The position numbers and the translations under genes are program-made. DNA of 29,374 nucleotides from a virus: positions 1 to 29,374 of IMG/VR virus record IMGVR_UViG_3300042520_002364; one strand, written 5' to 3'. This document shows positions 14,294 to 22,138 of this stretch, piece by piece. Position 1 is the stretch's first letter. Each line of letters starts with the position of its first letter. The notes under the pieces are model-generated. The model did not search any database and was not told the DNA's origin. It was given only the letters and a program-made list of their open reading frames with translations.

Positions 14294-14651
14294 GATAGAT
14301 GTTCTCTCTCTCTTTATATAAATGTTTGATTTACTATTTACACCTAAGCCATAATCTATGCAAGCTAAAAAACTGACAGACTATATAATTGATTTCGCTC
14401 GTGTCTAAGCAGTTGATTTTATTACTCGAAAAACTGACAGACTAAGGGTATATATTATATTCAGTTGTCTCTCTCCTCTCCTCTTCAATTTCGTTATTAC
14501 TAGAAGTTGACGTTTTTCTAAGTAGTTGATTTTATTACTAAAAATATTTATCATTATCTTCGTAACTTATTGATTTTATTACTAGTTTTCAAACACATCA
14601 TTTTCCATGACTAATCACTCGGCAATTTTTTAAGAAAAACGAGGTTTTTCC
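14294..14651. repeat. 358-bp non-coding region with direct repeats, after the large terminase gene
   Basis: No ORF is convincing here. TTGATTTTATTACT occurs at 14413-14426, 14526-14539 and 14570-14583; the first two belong to a 23-nt repeat with one mismatch (14404-14426 and 14517-14539). AAAAACTGACAGACTA occurs at 14368-14383 and 14429-14444. A pyrimidine-rich tract (14465-14485) and very AT-rich segments are interspersed. The arrangement suggests iteron-like binding sites, a replication start or a packaging-related locus; none can be proven. Confidence 0.6.
14545..14552 (-). promoter_or_regulatory. Late-promoter-like element (GATAAATA) in the repeat region
   Basis: The minus strand reads ATGATAAATATTTT, the same TGATAAATA core seen before the tail-tube gene. 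It would give the 138-aa gene a leader of about 245 nt that includes two of the three TTGATTTTATTACT repeats. Confidence 0.45.
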
Positions 14652-14653
14652 TC
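14634..14653 (-). terminator. Terminator of the large terminase gene
   Basis: On the minus strand GAGG-AAAAA-CCTC is followed by GTTTTTC, a short hairpin with U tract whose first arm overlaps the terminase stop codon (14652-14654). Confidence 0.55.
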
Positions 14654-16211
14654 AAAGCACCATAAAAGGTATTGCTTCATCACTTTCATCTAATGGAGTG
14701 TCAGGTCCAAAGCTATTTACCGCTGGGTTATAATCTTCGGCATTATATTCATATAACAACTTTCTAGCTTTGTCATCAAACTCACTTACATGCTTTAGCA
14801 ATCTAATAATAAGTAATAATGCAGACACACTGTCATCAGTAGCTCCAATCTTAGCGGCATAAGAACCACCTGAAGCAATAAAGTTCTTAAGTTCAAAGAT
14901 ATTGATTTCAGACCTTATCTCCAATCCGTTCTTTATCTTTTCAACCATAGACTTTAGTTGAAGACAAGCGAGGATTTTGTTACGATTTGTTGTTTGCATT
15001 CCTAACTTGCCAGGCACATCATTGATAAGTTCGGCATACTCAGGTGGATGTTCATCGGTATTATAAAGAGCACCAATAGCTTCACCAACTCCATTTCGTT
15101 CAAATGTCCAGAATACTTCAGGTCGTTTGTTATTCATAGTATGACTTGACATTTTGTTTAGTAACCACTTTATTCTATCATATAAGTCAGGTATGTTTAG
15201 ACTATTAGTTCGAAGCTCAGCAACTTGAATAAGTGATGGAAACTCAAACACTTCAACAACACTGTAATCTCGACCCGAACCCGTTGCAATATCAACACCT
15301 ACAAGATAAGCAGCATCAGCACGAATGTTTTCCCAGAAAGAAAAGCCCTTGTCAATAAAGATTGGTTGTTGATGTCTAAGTTCGATAAGACGTTGTGATT
15401 GGATAAGAAGAGCATCAGAAGAAAGGAATTCGCAATCAAGTTCTACTCGTACAACAAGTTCCCCTAGTTTTGCAAGCATTTCTTCTCGATAACCAGATTC
15501 AGGACCACGTTCAGGATGTTGAGTATAATGAGCAAAAGTATGACTAAAGCTGTTTAGACCTGCAAGACATTCTCTCCACAATCTAGCAAACAAGTCAGTA
15601 TCACCATTAGGAGTAGTTGTCATAATCAACTTACCACCAGTTGAAAGAGCCGGAGCAATTGAAGCCCAAATCTTTTCTTGGATACGAGTTGAAATAAAGC
15701 TAATCTCGTCAAGCATTAGAATTGATGGTGAATTACCACGACCAGTTTTTTCTGTAGTTGCTTGTGATTTGATGATTGAACCATTGTCAAATTCGATTGA
15801 TGTACGATTGTAGAACTTGACTCCAGGCTTCAACCAATTTGGAAGCTCTTCATATGCAAATTTGATTTTGGCCATGATGTCTGTAGCATGGTCCATGTTC
15901 TTAGATGCTATCACACATGCTTGGTCATCAGTAAAAGCAGAAAGCCAAAAGATGTAGATTGCCGCAGTAGTTGTCTTACCAAGCTGGCGAGACATTAGTG
16001 CTAACGTATCTTTGTTATTGTGAATTGCTAGAATGAATTCTTCTTGATAGTCAAACAGCTCAAATAGAACCGTACCTTTAATAGCATGCTGAATTTTGAC
16101 ATAGTTTTTGATGAAGTATATCGGGTCATTCATACACTTCTCAAGTTCTTGGATTTGCCAAGCTTCGTATTCAGTTTCTGTATTCGCTCGCTTTAGATAA
16201 GGATTTGCCAT
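14652..16211 (-). CDS. 17: Terminase large subunit (T4 gp17-like)
   Basis: A 519-aa DNA-packaging motor ATPase and nuclease. ATPase motifs: SRQLGKTT (Walker A, 74-81), ILMLDEI (Walker B, Asp168 and Glu169) and TTTPNG (coupling, 198-203). RNase H-like nuclease residues: VGVDIAT (Asp317), Glu391 in FERNGVGE and the ATDDS motif (Asp469/Asp470). It is shorter than T4 gp17 (610 aa) but complete. Unusually, it is separated from the small terminase by the 10-kb paralog array and has its own late promoter. The leader forms a 13-bp hairpin that ends 2 nt before the ATG, and no Shine-Dalgarno sequence is visible. A terminator follows. Confidence 0.95.
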   Translation of the reverse strand: MANPYLKRANTETEYEAWQIQELEKCMNDPIYFIKNYVKIQHAIKGTVLFELFDYQEEFILAIHNNKDTLALMSRQLGKTTTAAIYIFWLSAFTDDQACVIASKNMDHATDIMAKIKFAYEELPNWLKPGVKFYNRTSIEFDNGSIIKSQATTEKTGRGNSPSILMLDEISFISTRIQEKIWASIAPALSTGGKLIMTTTPNGDTDLFARLWRECLAGLNSFSHTFAHYTQHPERGPESGYREEMLAKLGELVVRVELDCEFLSSDALLIQSQRLIELRHQQPIFIDKGFSFWENIRADAAYLVGVDIATGSGRDYSVVEVFEFPSLIQVAELRTNSLNIPDLYDRIKWLLNKMSSHTMNNKRPEVFWTFERNGVGEAIGALYNTDEHPPEYAELINDVPGKLGMQTTNRNKILACLQLKSMVEKIKNGLEIRSEINIFELKNFIASGGSYAAKIGATDDSVSALLLIIRLLKHVSEFDDKARKLLYEYNAEDYNPAVNSFGPDTPLDESDEAIPFMVL

Positions 16212-16213
16212 AT

Positions 16214-16249
16214 AATATAGATATTAGAATAGTAATTAATATCTATATT
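16214..16249 (-). promoter_or_regulatory. 13-bp hairpin at the large terminase start, overlapping its late promoter
   Basis: Arms 16214-16226 and 16237-16249 are perfectly complementary around a 10-nt loop. On read-through RNA the hairpin ends 2 nt before the terminase ATG and should obstruct initiation. The late promoter (16246-16253) starts RNA near 16240, inside the 5' arm, so its transcripts could not form the full stem. Confidence 0.65.
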
Positions 16250-16253
16250 TATA
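16246..16253 (-). promoter_or_regulatory. T4 consensus late promoter (TATAAATA) for the large terminase
   Basis: The minus strand has an exact TATAAATA, 35 nt ahead of the terminase ATG and just after the last array gene. It gives the terminase expression independent of the long upstream operon. Confidence 0.65.
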
Positions 16254-16256
16254 TTC

Positions 16257-16958
16257 TTATAATTCAGCATATTCATCTAAATCCTTTTCAATTAGTTCTC
16301 GTTGACATGCAATAAAGTCTCTATTACCATTTAAATGTTTATTTAGAATACTAAGAGCTTCTTTACATGATTCACTTTCGTCATTTACATCCCCCGTAAA
16401 TGCATATACATCTGTTAAAGTTGGAATCTTTAAAAATGATAAAATAGGTCCAACATAATTAGGATTTATTCTTATTGTTTCTGCATCCAAAATATGTTTA
16501 TGAATATTTGAAAAAGAAGCATTTACAAATGCCTCTAGTTGTATTTCTCCATTAGGACAATATTTTGGAAAATTCTCAAAAGATGTAATTTTACGATACT
16601 TAAAAAGATGATATGTTATAAAAACATCCCTATAATCTGATTTACATACTAATTTTTCAGGAAAGTTTTTGAATGATTTTAATTTTTCTAAACGCTCCAA
16701 AATCATATATTTTGCATTTCGGATTTTGAATGGGAATTCACCATTAGCATCTAACATTTCATCATAAATTATAAGAGTTCCTAACTGACAATCAACTATC
16801 CCAGATGCAGATATTTTGAAACCGTGCAAAGAGTTTTTCTTTGGGTCATTCGGTATAAGTTCTTGACTTGCCCAATCATTTAATAGGTCTCGAATACGTT
16901 GAACGTATTCGCTATTTGAAGCCGTGTCTTCTTGTAAGTATTGTTTAAAGCTCTGCAT
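16257..16958 (-). CDS. Array paralog 14 (class A), putative internal head protein
   Basis: The last array gene, 233 aa from the ATG at 16958; an in-frame ATG two codons earlier is possible. The start MQSFKQYLQE|D lies within the YAE codons of paralog 13 (14-nt overlap). Leader L-Q-E fits a prohead-protease site at residue 10. The class A middle contains HGFKI, an MLDANGEFPFKI segment, SFKNFPE and ITSFENFP, then SFSNIHKHI and VGPILSFLKI. The C-terminus is ACQRELIEKDLDEYAEL. Closest in plan to paralogs 1, 3, 4 and 5 by pattern. A late promoter and the terminase follow, with no terminator between. The internal-protein role is inferred. Confidence 0.82.
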   Translation of the reverse strand: MQSFKQYLQEDTASNSEYVQRIRDLLNDWASQELIPNDPKKNSLHGFKISASGIVDCQLGTLIIYDEMLDANGEFPFKIRNAKYMILERLEKLKSFKNFPEKLVCKSDYRDVFITYHLFKYRKITSFENFPKYCPNGEIQLEAFVNASFSNIHKHILDAETIRINPNYVGPILSFLKIPTLTDVYAFTGDVNDESESCKEALSILNKHLNGNRDFIACQRELIEKDLDEYAEL

Positions 16959-17619
16959 ATTCATCTAAATCCTTTTCAATTAGTTCTCGTTGACAAGCTA
17001 CAACATTTCTATCACCATCTAAATGTGTTCTGACAATTCGAATGGCCTCATTTAATTTATCGTATTTTGCTAATCTAATACTATTAGAAGAAAACCAAAC
17101 TTGAGTTGGATGAGGTATTTGTAATAATCCTAATAACCCTCCATTAAAATACTCCATTTGATAAATGTGAATCGCATCACATTTTACTAGCTTTTTGATA
17201 TTTGTAAAAACTGTATCAACTTGAACATTGATAGACAATAAATGACAAACTACTTGAAATGGAAGTAATCTATTCAATCCTATATTACAATTAGCCGAAA
17301 ACTTATGATGATTAATGACATGCGCAAAGTTCATTTTATACTCAGAGCAAACTGCTTCCATAATCTTACCATGCAAATCAAACTGAGCTTTTTCAGATTT
17401 CAACCAATTACTATCAGGGTCTATAATAACTACAACAAAACCTTCAGTGCTTACATCTTGAAGTGAAAACTTAAAGCCTTTCAACACTGGTGAGACTATA
17501 CCACGAACTTTTGCTGAAGTTATGTCTGTTATAGGATTTCCTGGAAAGTAATAACAACATTCAAGATAAACTGAATTCTGAGTTTCACCTTCTTGCAAGT
17601 ATTGTTTAAAATTCTGCAT
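16945..17619 (-). CDS. Array paralog 13 (class C), putative internal head protein
   Basis: This 224-aa member starts MQNFKQYLQE|G, a leader very close to the T4 capsid-targeting sequence, with L-Q-E at residues 8-10. The start is inside the tail codons of paralog 12 (14-nt overlap). The class C middle, shared only with paralog 2, has LECCYYFPG, a VLKGFKFSLQDVS segment, SPDSN / DPDSNWLKS and HGKIMEAVC. The shared C-terminal half has FTNIKKLV and GGLLGLLQI, then ACQRELIEKDLDEYAEL. Class C members lie 11 genes apart, which argues for movement of the middle module between positions. Confidence 0.83.
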   Translation of the reverse strand: MQNFKQYLQEGETQNSVYLECCYYFPGNPITDITSAKVRGIVSPVLKGFKFSLQDVSTEGFVVVIIDPDSNWLKSEKAQFDLHGKIMEAVCSEYKMNFAHVINHHKFSANCNIGLNRLLPFQVVCHLLSINVQVDTVFTNIKKLVKCDAIHIYQMEYFNGGLLGLLQIPHPTQVWFSSNSIRLAKYDKLNEAIRIVRTHLDGDRNVVACQRELIEKDLDEYAEL

Positions 17620-18274
17620 ATTCGTCTAAATCACGTTCAATTAGTTCTCGTTGACAAGCTACAACATTTTGACGTTCAGGATTCAAATGCTTATTGATAA
17701 CATACATCCAATGCAATTCATGATAATCTGATGTTGATAAGTTGATTGCTTTACCTTTCTTAGCTAACCTAATAATGCCTAATGCCTTTCCGGTAACGTT
17801 TTCACAATTACGAATATATAAGTTTCTAAAAGAAGATATAATTTTATCAATTCCGGATAATGAAGATTTATTTTCTACATTTACATAAACAGTATCATAT
17901 GAAATTGGAATTGAAAGTTTAGGAACCTCATGTGAAAAGAATAGATTAACATGGTGGTCTTCATGATTTTCTCGATAGTTAGAAGAATCACCTGCAAATT
18001 CATTCAATACGTCTAAAACATTTTCACGATAATTATCAAAAGCATCAACATTTTTATCTTCAATCAATAATTTAATAGAAAATGAAATAGTACTAACTAA
18101 TATAATACTATCAGTTCCAGTCTTTTCATTGATAAGTTTTTTGAACTGTTGCAAATTTGCTTTCATCTTCTTACATAAGTCAGTCAATCCGCTAAATTCT
18201 AATGTAAGCTCTATCATATGATTTTGTTTTAACTTTGGAATAGCTTCGTGTTCAAATAGTTCTTTTACTTTCAT
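17606..18274 (-). CDS. Array paralog 12 (class B), putative internal head protein
   Basis: A 222-aa member starting MKVKELFE|H, with L-F-E at residues 6-8. Its ATG shares one base with the stop of paralog 11 (TAATG). The class B middle (MIELTLEFSGLTDLCKKM, then FKKLINEKTGTDSIILV, FDNYRENVLDVLNEFAG) is clearly related to paralog 8 and more distantly to paralog 7. The C-terminal half contains LSGIDKIISSF, ENVTGKALGII-[RK]-L and ACQRELIERDLDEYAEF. It lacks the leucine-rich SFKNFP segments of class A, so the array is not simply a repeat-protein family. Function unknown. Confidence 0.83.
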   Translation of the reverse strand: MKVKELFEHEAIPKLKQNHMIELTLEFSGLTDLCKKMKANLQQFKKLINEKTGTDSIILVSTISFSIKLLIEDKNVDAFDNYRENVLDVLNEFAGDSSNYRENHEDHHVNLFFSHEVPKLSIPISYDTVYVNVENKSSLSGIDKIISSFRNLYIRNCENVTGKALGIIRLAKKGKAINLSTSDYHELHWMYVINKHLNPERQNVVACQRELIERDLDEYAEF

Positions 18275-19212
18275 TAAAACTCCGCGTACTCGTCTAGGTC
18301 GTTTTCAATTAGATCACGTTGGCACGCAATCCTGTTGCGCCCTGCAAATATATGTTTAGTTAGAATTTTACCTAAGATAAGATCAACTTCTTGTGGTGGT
18401 TTTGTTTGTCGAACACCTTGTTCTAATCCTTTAATTTTCAAAATAGAAAGAACACCACTTTTAATAGTTGGGTCAAATTGTAACATGATGCCTATTCTTT
18501 TTACTAACTTATCTAAATTGTCAAAAGAAGTAATTTTTGCATTACGATAAATTTGTAGATTACCATCAATATCAGAAGCAATATGTTCTAATGATGATAA
18601 GTTTTTATTATCCCATATAGCTAAATTTGTTAATTTAGATGGACAACCTTCTAAAGATATTAGATTTTCATTGTCACTTATCATCAAATGTTCAATTGTT
18701 GGCGGACAACCTTTTAGGGAACGAATTGAAGATTTAAGAACATTGAGATAAATTGTATCTTTTGGGAATTCAATTTGAGTTAAGTCAGGGCCCATTTCTC
18801 CAGATAATATAATTGTTTTATTTTCTTCTTTCTTAGCTAATTTTTTTTCAGCTATGTCTTTCAGCTTTTTTAAACAGTTGATATAACGAACATATAGATT
18901 AGGAACGGGAATAGGCGAATTCATCTTAGTGGCTCTATCAGCATGTGCTGCCTGAGCTCTTATCTGTCCATTAGAATAAATCGAATAATCCATAGTTCCA
19001 TTTTTCAACTTGAATGTTAAAGTTCCGTTTTTTAGTTTTATAGCAGAACTGATATCAAATGTTTTTGAAAGTATTTCTTTATATTCGTTTGATTGTTTGA
19101 CTTTATTTAGAGTATCAGCTAAATCAACCGGGTCAATAGGCGGCAAATCTTTAACAGCAGGTATCGAAACACCGGCTTCTTTTAGTAATGGAAATAGTTC
19201 ATTTAGTTTCAT
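18274..19212 (-). CDS. Array paralog 11 (class D, leucine-rich), putative internal head protein
   Basis: The longest member, 312 aa, starting MKLNELFPLLKE|AG, with L-K-E at residues 10-12. It overlaps paralog 10's stop by one base (TAATG). The N-terminal part (ISSAIKLKNGTLTFKLKNG, YSNGQIRAQAA) resembles paralog 9. The centre has clear leucine-rich repeats of about 20-22 residues: SLKGCPPTIEHLMISDNENL, then SLEGCPSKLTNLAIWDNKNL, SLEHIASDIDGNLQIYRNAK and SFDNLDKL. The C-terminus is GVLSILKIKGL then ACQRDLIENDLDEYAEF. Leucine-rich repeats usually form protein-binding surfaces, so a host or phage partner is likely (inference). Confidence 0.85.
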   Translation of the reverse strand: MKLNELFPLLKEAGVSIPAVKDLPPIDPVDLADTLNKVKQSNEYKEILSKTFDISSAIKLKNGTLTFKLKNGTMDYSIYSNGQIRAQAAHADRATKMNSPIPVPNLYVRYINCLKKLKDIAEKKLAKKEENKTIILSGEMGPDLTQIEFPKDTIYLNVLKSSIRSLKGCPPTIEHLMISDNENLISLEGCPSKLTNLAIWDNKNLSSLEHIASDIDGNLQIYRNAKITSFDNLDKLVKRIGIMLQFDPTIKSGVLSILKIKGLEQGVRQTKPPQEVDLILGKILTKHIFAGRNRIACQRDLIENDLDEYAEF

Positions 19213-19937
19213 TAAAACTCCGCGTAATCGTCTAGATTATTTTCAATTAGTTCTCGTTGGCAGGCAATAGCATTTTTTTCGTCTGTTTGTAAATGGTTAT
19301 AGACTATTCCAATTGCTTGGCGAAGTTCATTAGAGTATTTAGCTCTTTCAGTTGCTGGATATGAAATAGTTCTCAATCCTGGTATCTTTAGCAAGCCTAA
19401 TATAGAATTAGTCAAAGTATGCGGAACGACAATTTCACCATCACCTTGTCTATTAGGTCTTATTTCTTTGATGACTTTGTGAATGCCACTCAAAGAAGTA
19501 ATACCAGTTCCACGAAGTATATATGAAGAAGCTCTTTCAGGAAAATAATCAAGTGATGTGATTTCTGGATTGTTGCTAATGCTAAAACGACCACCCACGA
19601 TTTTAGGACATCCTTTCAAAGAACCTAAACTACAATTTGCTATAAAGAAGTTCCTTTCTATTTGTCCAAACTGACATGGCAAATAACGAAGATGAGTTGA
19701 ACCATTAATACGTGGCAAACATTCTTCATCACCAGATAATAACACAGCCGTAGCATTTACAATACCATAATCATACTTTGCATTTTCAAAGTTGCCAGGG
19801 TCTAAATCTTCAATGTTATACTTCTTTAGAACTCGATGACCATTTCTAGTAATCCAGTCGATAATATCTTCTTCCGGCCAAAAGTCGAAATCGTTGTTAG
19901 CCTGTTCTTTTAATAAGTATTGTCTAAAACTCTGCAT
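19212..19937 (-). CDS. Array paralog 10 (leucine-rich), putative internal head protein
   Basis: I choose the ATG at 19937 (MQSFRQYLLKE|Q), which lies inside the tail codons of paralog 9 and gives 241 aa; an upstream in-frame ATG at 19958 would extend the overlap without adding a sensible leader. L-K-E falls at residues 9-11. The middle has leucine-rich segments (SLGSLKGCPKIVGGRFSISN, ITSLDYFPERASSYILRGTG, ITSLSGIHKVI). The end is ILGLLKIPGL and ACQRELIENNLDDYAEF, one of two members with LDD instead of LDE. The MQSF leader with an LRR body shows that leader type and body class assort independently. Confidence 0.82.
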   Translation of the reverse strand: MQSFRQYLLKEQANNDFDFWPEEDIIDWITRNGHRVLKKYNIEDLDPGNFENAKYDYGIVNATAVLLSGDEECLPRINGSTHLRYLPCQFGQIERNFFIANCSLGSLKGCPKIVGGRFSISNNPEITSLDYFPERASSYILRGTGITSLSGIHKVIKEIRPNRQGDGEIVVPHTLTNSILGLLKIPGLRTISYPATERAKYSNELRQAIGIVYNHLQTDEKNAIACQRELIENNLDDYAEF

Positions 19938-20850
19938 AATCATCCAAGTCGTTTTCAATTAGTTCACGTTGACATTTGATAGCACTTCGTTCACTAGAGA
20001 ATAAATGCTTAGAAACAATTTGAGCAACTAAACCAAATTCTCCATCTTCTGTTTTTCTACCATTTATAGTAAATGCAATTGAAGTACAATCTTTTACTTT
20101 GAAAAATGCTAAGACCCCAGTTTTGACTGGCGGTAAAGTAAATCCTTGACACCTCGGAATATGCTTATGAACGTCAGAGAATGAAGTGATTGGATTACCA
20201 TACGCTTGAATAAACTGAGCATGCTTTGGAAATCCTTCAAAAGATGTTAGCTTATTATTAGCAGCATTAAACAATCTACATTGTTCAGGACCACCAACTA
20301 AAGGCGAAGTCAGTTCATTGTTGTTACAATAGAAATCCCCACCTACTGAGAAATCCCCCGCCGCATTAAGTTCAGGTGCTCCTTCTAAGGTTGTAAGATT
20401 ATTGTAAGAACAATTGAAGTTTGAAATCTTATTTGGATAAATTCTGCCTTTTAGCGTAGTAAGACTAAGATTACGCACATCATCTTTAGCATTCTTTAGA
20501 CGTTTTGCAAACCAATTCACAAAATGGGTATGTATTGTATCTAAACAGTTCAGATACATTTGTAATGAACCGTCTGGACCCGCACCATAACCCGCTTTAC
20601 CCCAAATAGAGGCGTAAGAATTTTTGACTTTGATATCACCTGCATAATTGACAAAGTATTCTCGTGGTTCTTTTAGATAGGTATCTTTAGTCACTATTTG
20701 CAAAGAACCATTCTTTCTTTGTATTTTCGTGGAGTTCAAGTCAAAGTACTTCGAGAAGTCCTTAAACTCTGGAGTTTGTTCTAATTGGTCAATGACCGCT
20801 GAATAGTCTGCACCTTTAGATGCTTCATTTAACAATTCTGATATTTTCAT
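19924..20850 (-). CDS. Array paralog 9 (class D, leucine-rich), putative internal head protein
   Basis: A 308-aa member starting MKISELLNE|A, with L-N-E at residues 7-9, matching the T4 prohead-protease consensus including the following Ala. It overlaps paralog 8 by 4 nt (ATGA). The N-terminal region (FDLNSTKIQRKNGSLQIV, VNYAGDIKVKNSYA, LQMYLNCLDTI) is related to paralog 11. Leucine-rich segments follow (NFNCSYNNLTTLEGAPEL, FYCNNNELTSPLVGGPEQ, NAANNKLTSFEGFPKH). The end is SFSDVHKHI, GVLAFFKVKD and IKCQRELIENDLDDYAEF, with Lys in place of the usual Ala before Cys. Confidence 0.85.
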   Translation of the reverse strand: MKISELLNEASKGADYSAVIDQLEQTPEFKDFSKYFDLNSTKIQRKNGSLQIVTKDTYLKEPREYFVNYAGDIKVKNSYASIWGKAGYGAGPDGSLQMYLNCLDTIHTHFVNWFAKRLKNAKDDVRNLSLTTLKGRIYPNKISNFNCSYNNLTTLEGAPELNAAGDFSVGGDFYCNNNELTSPLVGGPEQCRLFNAANNKLTSFEGFPKHAQFIQAYGNPITSFSDVHKHIPRCQGFTLPPVKTGVLAFFKVKDCTSIAFTINGRKTEDGEFGLVAQIVSKHLFSSERSAIKCQRELIENDLDDYAEF

Positions 20851-20902
20851 AGTTCTGCGTACTCGTCTAAATCCTTTTCAATTAGTTTTCGTTGACATGC
20901 AA
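20842..20902. repeat. 61-nt junction block identical to 24838-24898
   Basis: The block spans the tail of paralog 8 and the first codons of paralog 9, and is identical base for base to the paralog 2/3 junction although the flanking genes differ in class. Identity at synonymous positions points to recent exchange or duplication. Confidence 0.85.
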
Positions 20903-21482
20903 TGACATCACCCGAGTTTAAATATTTTAAAACAATGTTAGCCCATTCAGGATTTGGAGTATTGATTTTTATTACTCCATGTTTTGCTAACTTTATCAAA
21001 CCCAAAACACCACCTGTAATATTCTCAGAATTATTGATTTCTAAATAACTAAAATCTTTTATTATTTTATGAATACCAGATAATGAAGTTTTATTAAGGT
21101 TCTGAATAAAGATATTCGGAAACTCAATTGGTATTGGTAATGAAGGAACCTGTTTGTCAAATGTTAAATGAACTATATGCGACCCTGAATCTTCACGAAT
21201 TTCAGTGATATCAAAAAACGCTTTAAGAACAGCATTGACATCATCTATGTAATTCGCAAAATCATTCACCTGATGTTCTGGAACTTCAAGGCTAATATCA
21301 AATGTACCTTTACCAACTTGAATAATTGAACTCAATCCGGTTTTTTTGTCAATAGCATCAGTTATCTTTTTAGGATTTTCATTGAGTTTTGTTAAAGTAG
21401 TAGTTAGAGCATTATACGACAGCCATAAGTCTATAAAATAATCTTTTCTAACTGAGGTTTCAAATAGTTCTTTTATTTTCAT
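20847..21482 (-). CDS. Array paralog 8 (class B), putative internal head protein
   Basis: The shortest member, 211 aa, starting MKIKELFE|TS, with L-F-E at residues 6-8 and a one-base TAATG overlap with paralog 7. The class B middle (IDLWLSYNALTTTLTKL, ITDAIDKKTGLSSIIQVG, FANYIDDVNAVLKAFFD) aligns with paralog 12. The C-terminal half is LSGIHKIIKDFSYLEINN, ENITGGVLGLIKLAKHG, then ACQRKLIEKDLDEYAEL. The last 56 coding bases equal those of paralog 2, a class C gene, so the tail has been exchanged independently of the body. Confidence 0.84.
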   Translation of the reverse strand: MKIKELFETSVRKDYFIDLWLSYNALTTTLTKLNENPKKITDAIDKKTGLSSIIQVGKGTFDISLEVPEHQVNDFANYIDDVNAVLKAFFDITEIREDSGSHIVHLTFDKQVPSLPIPIEFPNIFIQNLNKTSLSGIHKIIKDFSYLEINNSENITGGVLGLIKLAKHGVIKINTPNPEWANIVLKYLNSGDVIACQRKLIEKDLDEYAEL

Positions 21483-22138
21483 TAAAATTCCGCGTATTCG
21501 TCTAAGTCTTGTTCAATCATTTCACGTTGACATGCAACTATATCTTGATTTTCTGATTTTCTATAACTAGTAATAATTTTAACCCATTCAACAGTTTTAA
21601 ACTTATTACCCCAATCTGCATTATTTAGAATGAGTTTGCCTTTGATTTTCAATAACCCTACAACACTATCGCTAATCATATTAGCATATTCAATTCTAAA
21701 TAATTCATCTGCTTTAATAAGTTTATCAACACCTGCTAATGAAAGAGCTGTATTACTATTTGAGTTCAAATAGATAACCGGCCATTCAATTGGGCTATTT
21801 GGCATATTGTCAATAAAGACAATAGGAAATGATGAACCTTCGTTATAAGGGCTTTTATCGATTTTGTTAAAGCTTTCGACTACTTCGCGAACTCTTTCTA
21901 ATTGATGTTCAATATTAGTTTTGTTGAATGGAAGTTTTCCGTTCAAAGTTATTCGTACTTGGTTACTTGATGATGGTTTATCGACAAGTTTAACTTTTAC
22001 GCCAGTAAGATTAGCTTTAATCAAAGCATCTCGAATAGCAATTACTTTTGGTGCAAAATGTGTTTCAAACGATAACTTTATTTCAAAAGTATCGGTTCTA
22101 TTACTTGTTGCTTCATTTAATAATTCTGATATTTTCAT
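21482..22138 (-). CDS. Array paralog 7 (class B-like), putative internal head protein
   Basis: A 218-aa member starting MKISELLNE|AT, with L-N-E at residues 7-9 and a 4-nt ATGA overlap with paralog 6. The middle (FEIKLSFETHFAPKV, IRDALIKANLTGVKVKLV, VRITLNGKLPF, LERVREVVESF) follows the strand-helix order of class B at lower similarity. The C-terminal half has LAGVDKLIKADELFRIEY and SVVGLLKIKG. The tail is the most diverged: ACQREMIEQDLDEYAEF, with Met in place of the first Leu of the LIE motif. Confidence 0.82.
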   Translation of the reverse strand: MKISELLNEATSNRTDTFEIKLSFETHFAPKVIAIRDALIKANLTGVKVKLVDKPSSSNQVRITLNGKLPFNKTNIEHQLERVREVVESFNKIDKSPYNEGSSFPIVFIDNMPNSPIEWPVIYLNSNSNTALSLAGVDKLIKADELFRIEYANMISDSVVGLLKIKGKLILNNADWGNKFKTVEWVKIITSYRKSENQDIVACQREMIEQDLDEYAEF

